From positions 22,925,355-22,989,354 of the forward strand of contig NC_090183.1 in the NCBI RefSeq assembly GCF_024679245.1: a DNA stretch of 64,000 bases. The letters run 5' to 3'. Both the position numbers and the translations under genes were made by a program. This document shows positions 60,300 through 64,000 of this stretch, one piece after another. The stretch comes from Pseudorasbora parva (lineage: Eukaryota > Chordata > Actinopteri > Cypriniformes > Gobionidae). Position 1 is the first letter of the stretch. Each line of letters starts with the position of its first letter. The notes under the pieces are model-generated. The model made no database searches and was not told the origin of the DNA. It saw nothing but the letters and a program-made list of their open reading frames with translations.

Positions 60300-61868
60300 A
60301 CAAGTCCAATACAATGTAAGTCCAATAATGTTTGTAATGTTTTTGTTGATAAATTCTTCAAGATGTTATAACTTATAACCTTATCTGGTGTTGTACTCTT
60401 TGATTTAGCCGTTTGTAATTCAGAACGAGTAAACTCATCATTAAAAATACTATTACAATCACAATAAAAAAAAAAAAAATTCTCTCCATACATTCAGAAA
60501 CCGTGACATGAATTAGTTTCATTATAGGTGAGTGACAATTCATCTATATCCAGTGGACAAACAAAGAGTCTAGTCTTTTGCTGCCCGTCTTGATTGATGG
60601 ACTAGTGTACAGCAATGTTACAGTTATGTACCCCCCTGCCCCCCGCCCCCGCCCCCGCCACCCCCCACATACACACACGCACACTTTCAACCAACCCAGA
60701 GACATCTAATGAAAATGCATGTAAACTGAGTCATTGTATCATTTGTTGCAGTGACATGTATTAGACCAGAAGATGTCAGAATTGTAAAGGATTAAACAGT
60801 GATTCTTGTTCAGTGATGAATTTTGTTTTGTTTTTTGTTTTGTTTGTTTTTTTGTCCTCCAAGACAAGACCAAGACTTTGTGGGGTTGAACCAAGACAAG
60901 GCCAAGGCCGAACCAGCACTCCTTAAAATCATCTAAAAGATCCATATCTGCTATCTGAGAAATTACTTATATTTAGTTAATAAATGTAATTAGAATAGTA
61001 AGACACTAATAGCCCTGATAGCATTTAAATCACTGACAATAAAATGAATGGCGCAGAAGTTGCATCTGAATTGTTACAATTACCTTCATAAATAATGTTA
61101 AGATTAATTTAACATTAAAACATTAACATAATTTAACATTCACAGAATCATTTATTCGACCGATTTGTTCAAAGCAGCTGATTCATTTAATAACGAAACA
61201 TTGCCAAATTATCACAGTTTAAATGTTTTAATTTAATATTAACTTGTATTGAACGTTTATATGAATCAATATCATTTGCAATCACGCTTATATTCATGAA
61301 AACAGCTGTCTTGCTCTTGTGATATTGCTTAATTATATTCTGTTATATTAAAAAAAAAATTATATCAGAATTTTTGGTTCATTTATATAAATTTGGGGCC
61401 TTTTTGAGACAATGCTGCATTGCTTTTGAACCTGGCACAGTAACTAAAGAAATCACATTACAAAGAAGTTATTGATTGCATTTTAAGCAGTAAGTTTTAC
61501 ATCAAATCACATCAATGATGTTAAATCAGACAATGCACTAACAATTTAGTGATATCCTTGCAGTTGTGGTCTTGACTGATCATGAGATCATATCCAGAGT
61601 CCTCTAAGTCCGAGGGCTAAGTCTTAAGACCGGTCTCAAGACCAAGACATGTCTCAAGTACTACAAAACCACGAAAATAAATCCCTCCAGTCATGTAAAA
61701 ATGCAGAACTTTCAAACACCAAAGCTATATGCAGACATGCATAGTGCACTTGTTGCCATATCAACATTATTTAGAGAAAACAAATGTGCCAAAATAAAAA
61801 AATTAACACGTATTTTGAAGATATCACTGAACATTTATTTACTCATAGCAAAATTATTAAATTTCTTA
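60300..61868. other. Non-coding sequence with two small repeats
   Basis: 60628-60665 is a C-rich run (CCCGCCCCCGCCCCCGCC), a potential G-quadruplex on the minus strand. Around 60860-60910 and 61600-61670 are AAGACCAAGAC / GGTCTCAAGACCAAGACATG words typical of a fish hAT-type repeat, whose ends I cannot place. The rest is AT-rich. Confidence 0.4.
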
Positions 61869-61873
61869 CTTAA

Positions 61874-62637
61874 AGCCAAGGGTTACTTCAGCGATTAGCA
61901 TATGGCTTTGTATCAGTAGAAACCCTGGAGTATATTCAAATGATCGTGCTCCCCCCTCTTATATCCCCCTGAGACGAGAGATTTATGCATTTTATTTCTG
62001 GAAAAATTCGTGACGCAATTTGACGATATTTGCGTCATTTTTGGAACGTTTGCCCAGAGGCTAAAGACTACAGCCAGCAGAGGGAGCCATTTCCACATGT
62101 TTTCAACTCGCGCATGGGGAATGGAGATCACACTTACAGCTCAGCTACAGGCATTAATTTAAACGGATGCTGAGCAATGTAAGTGTTTTAACTTCTCAAA
62201 TTAATTTCTATGAAATTGTAAGCTTCCAAAAGCATTAACTGAAATGTATGCAGCAAATGTGGTCGCGATTACCTCAGCTCTCATTACGAGAGCTCATCAG
62301 CTCATTTATGACCTTAAATGTAATCTGATTCCTAATCTGAGTTAGTGCTGTGAGACTCACGCGGCAACTCGATCGTTTTATTGAACACACACGTTCAGTA
62401 TTTAATTGTACTTTCTGAACTCAGTGACTGCAATCCAGTAGCGGTGCATTTGGGAATGGCCTCACAGGGCAGCGAAGCATTCTGGGAATTGTTGTGTTTC
62501 ATCCCCATGAGACAAAAATACATTTTCTGTCTTTTCTCAGTCTAGAACGCACCAAATTCAAAAATAATTTCACATTTCTACTACATTAATGACCCAGTTT
62601 AAATACAGATTCATCTTCCCAGCGCTGAAGTACCCCT
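61874..62637 (+). mobile_element. TTAA-flanked transposon, family K, copy 3
   Basis: TTAA at 61870-61873 and 62638-62641. The left terminus has five extra bases (AGCCA) before AGGGTTACTTCAGCGATTAG. The right end AGCGCTGAAGTACCCCT is as in copy 1. The central palindrome seen in copy 1 is degraded here (GACGCAATTTGACGATATTTGCGTC). Confidence 0.85.
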
Positions 62638-62814
62638 TTAAATTTATTTTTCATCTCTGTGTTTTTGTGTTTATTTAAAATAAGACAAATCTGATTTTAT
62701 TGTAATATCAGACACAAGCCGCGGTTTAAATCCAAGTTGCAAATGGTGTGTTGTAAAACTGCATTACATTGAGCACCTATTATGCCATTATATTCTATAC
62801 TTTTATGTTTTTAG

Positions 62815-64000
62815 GGCCCAAGCCCTGAAAGGGCGCAGAGCCCTATTGTTCTTCTAAGGATTATTTGTTATTTATTATTATTTTTTTACGCGACTATTTG
62901 GGCATTTTTGGGGCCCTTCCCATGCTCGAAAACTCTTGAAACTTTGCACACGCATCAGAATGCGCGGCCATCAGGGCCGGGCTGAGGCTGGGACCCGGGC
63001 GTGGCAGGGGGGCTCGACAGCGCCCCCTAAAGTGGGGTCTGAAAACGGGGTCTATAAATCAAACACACTTGCACGTACACATATGAAACTCGGTACACAT
63101 ATAGAGCTCATCGGGCCGAACAACTTTCGTGCTCTAAGTCATGCGTCAGCACAACAGGAAGTGAGCTATTATGGGTTGTTCGGAAAACGCATGCTGTGGA
63201 ATTTGCGATACTCCTCCTAGACGATTCACCCGATCAGCACCAAACTCGGTCAGCATGAAGTCAAGACACTGAGGATGCTAAATTGCGAGCAACTTTTTGA
63301 TATCTCAAACGGTTTGGCCGTGGCGAAGAGACGAATTTATGGCGAGAAAAGGGAAACAGGAAGTGTGTAATAACTTCTGCATTCATTAATTCATTTTGAT
63401 GAAACTTCAGCTGTGTGTTCGTTGTAAGAGGCCGATCACATGGATATGACTTTTGTGAGTCAAAGTTATAGCGCCACCAACTGGCAGCAGGAAGTGTCAC
63501 TTTTGTCCAAAGAGGAGGGTTAGTTTTATCTACATTCACCAAACTCGGTATATATATAGTACTTTTCGAGCCGGACAACTTTCTAATTTACAGTCATTAG
63601 CTCTGACCAACAGGAAGTCAGATAATTTGGTTGGAAGATAACACAAAGTGGAAAGCGAGCTCTGAGTTTTTACCTTCTCCTCAAAAGCGATTCATTCAAT
63701 CTCCTCCAAACTCGGACAACATGAAGTAAATATACAGAAGATGCTAAAATGCGAACGGTTATTGGATATCTCAAACGGTGTTCCCGTAGCAAAAGCCTAA
63801 AAAATACAAAATATGGACACAAGTACCTGGTTCATAAATAAGGCTATACTCCCACCTGCTGGTTATTCTTTATATCACACTGTTTTTTTTGTTTTTGTTT
63901 TTTCAACACTTATGCTCTCACTTAAATGACCAGTAGAGGGCAATATTGTATAATTTTTCAAGCAAAAAAACTTGCCTCTGTGTGTGTGTGAATGATTTTC
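62815..64000 (+). mobile_element. Large dispersed repeat with about 455-bp internal units, running off the window
   Basis: Begins at about GGGCCCAAGCCCTGAAAGGG. Two related units follow: AAACTCGGTACACATATAG (63087) and AAACTCGGTATATATATAG (63542). Each is followed by GAGC(T/C)..GGGCCG/GCCGGACAAC, AACAGGAAGT, GATTCA, CTCGG(T/A)CA(G/A)CATGAAGT, GATGCTAAA and GGATATCTCAAACGGT-type text. No protein is recognisable. The right end is outside the window. Confidence 0.65.

Overview
The window looks like a piece of a cyprinid-type teleost genome. It is AT-rich, full of long dinucleotide microsatellites, and packed with fish repeat families: TTAA-flanked fold-back MITEs, Tc1-like, hAT-like and Harbinger-like elements, DIRS tyrosine-recombinase retrotransposons, and LINE tails ending in simple repeats. 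No bacterial-type genes, tRNA or rRNA genes, or CRISPR arrays are visible.

One host gene is supported: the N-terminal half of septin 9, on the minus strand. Three coding exons join in phase. A short first exon encoding MERDRIA (23098-23119) matches the start of the SEPT9_v3 (isoform c) transcript. It is followed by the exons at 2897-3161 and 1631-1980, which carry the septin-9 signatures LKRSFEVEDV, EPVSRRTEL and RFGLKR-x2-VLGH. The GTPase-domain exons must lie beyond base 1. Everything above about 23.4 kb is therefore either upstream of this promoter or an intron of longer septin 9 isoforms.

The rest is mostly transposable elements, often nested. From 0 to 23 kb (septin 9 introns): a hAT fragment, fold-back MITEs, a TTAA-flanked family with copies at 9.35 and 18.4 kb (and 61.9 kb), a DIRS relic (14.5-16.3 kb), Harbinger-like elements and a LINE end. 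From 23 to 30 kb: two decayed Tc1-like elements and TTAA elements. From 29.6 to 35.4 kb: a hAT-like element carries a nearly complete DIRS retrotransposon, which itself lost its reverse-transcriptase core and holds hAT and LTR debris. From 40 to 47 kb: a 1.9-kb hAT element with a perfect 8-bp target duplication lies next to a DIRS gag relic, followed by a 3.1-kb TTAA element holding a tandem array and two further insertions. From 49.7 to 51.6 kb: another TTAA element with a LINE tail inside. From 53.5 to 57.3 kb: a third DIRS recombinase relic split by a 2.45-kb element with perfect 39-bp terminal repeats. From 58 to 64 kb: Harbinger-like, hAT, Tc1 and further dispersed repeats.

The strongest structural results come from comparing copies inside the window. 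An empty site for the DIRS insertion is preserved at 45.99 kb. An empty site for one TTAA element is preserved at 48.9 kb. The DIRS internal complementary region reads as the reverse complement of its own circle junction. I found no convincing new cellular system; the interest lies in transposon structure and in the septin 9 alternative first exon. All family assignments are from reading the sequence and memory, with no database search.
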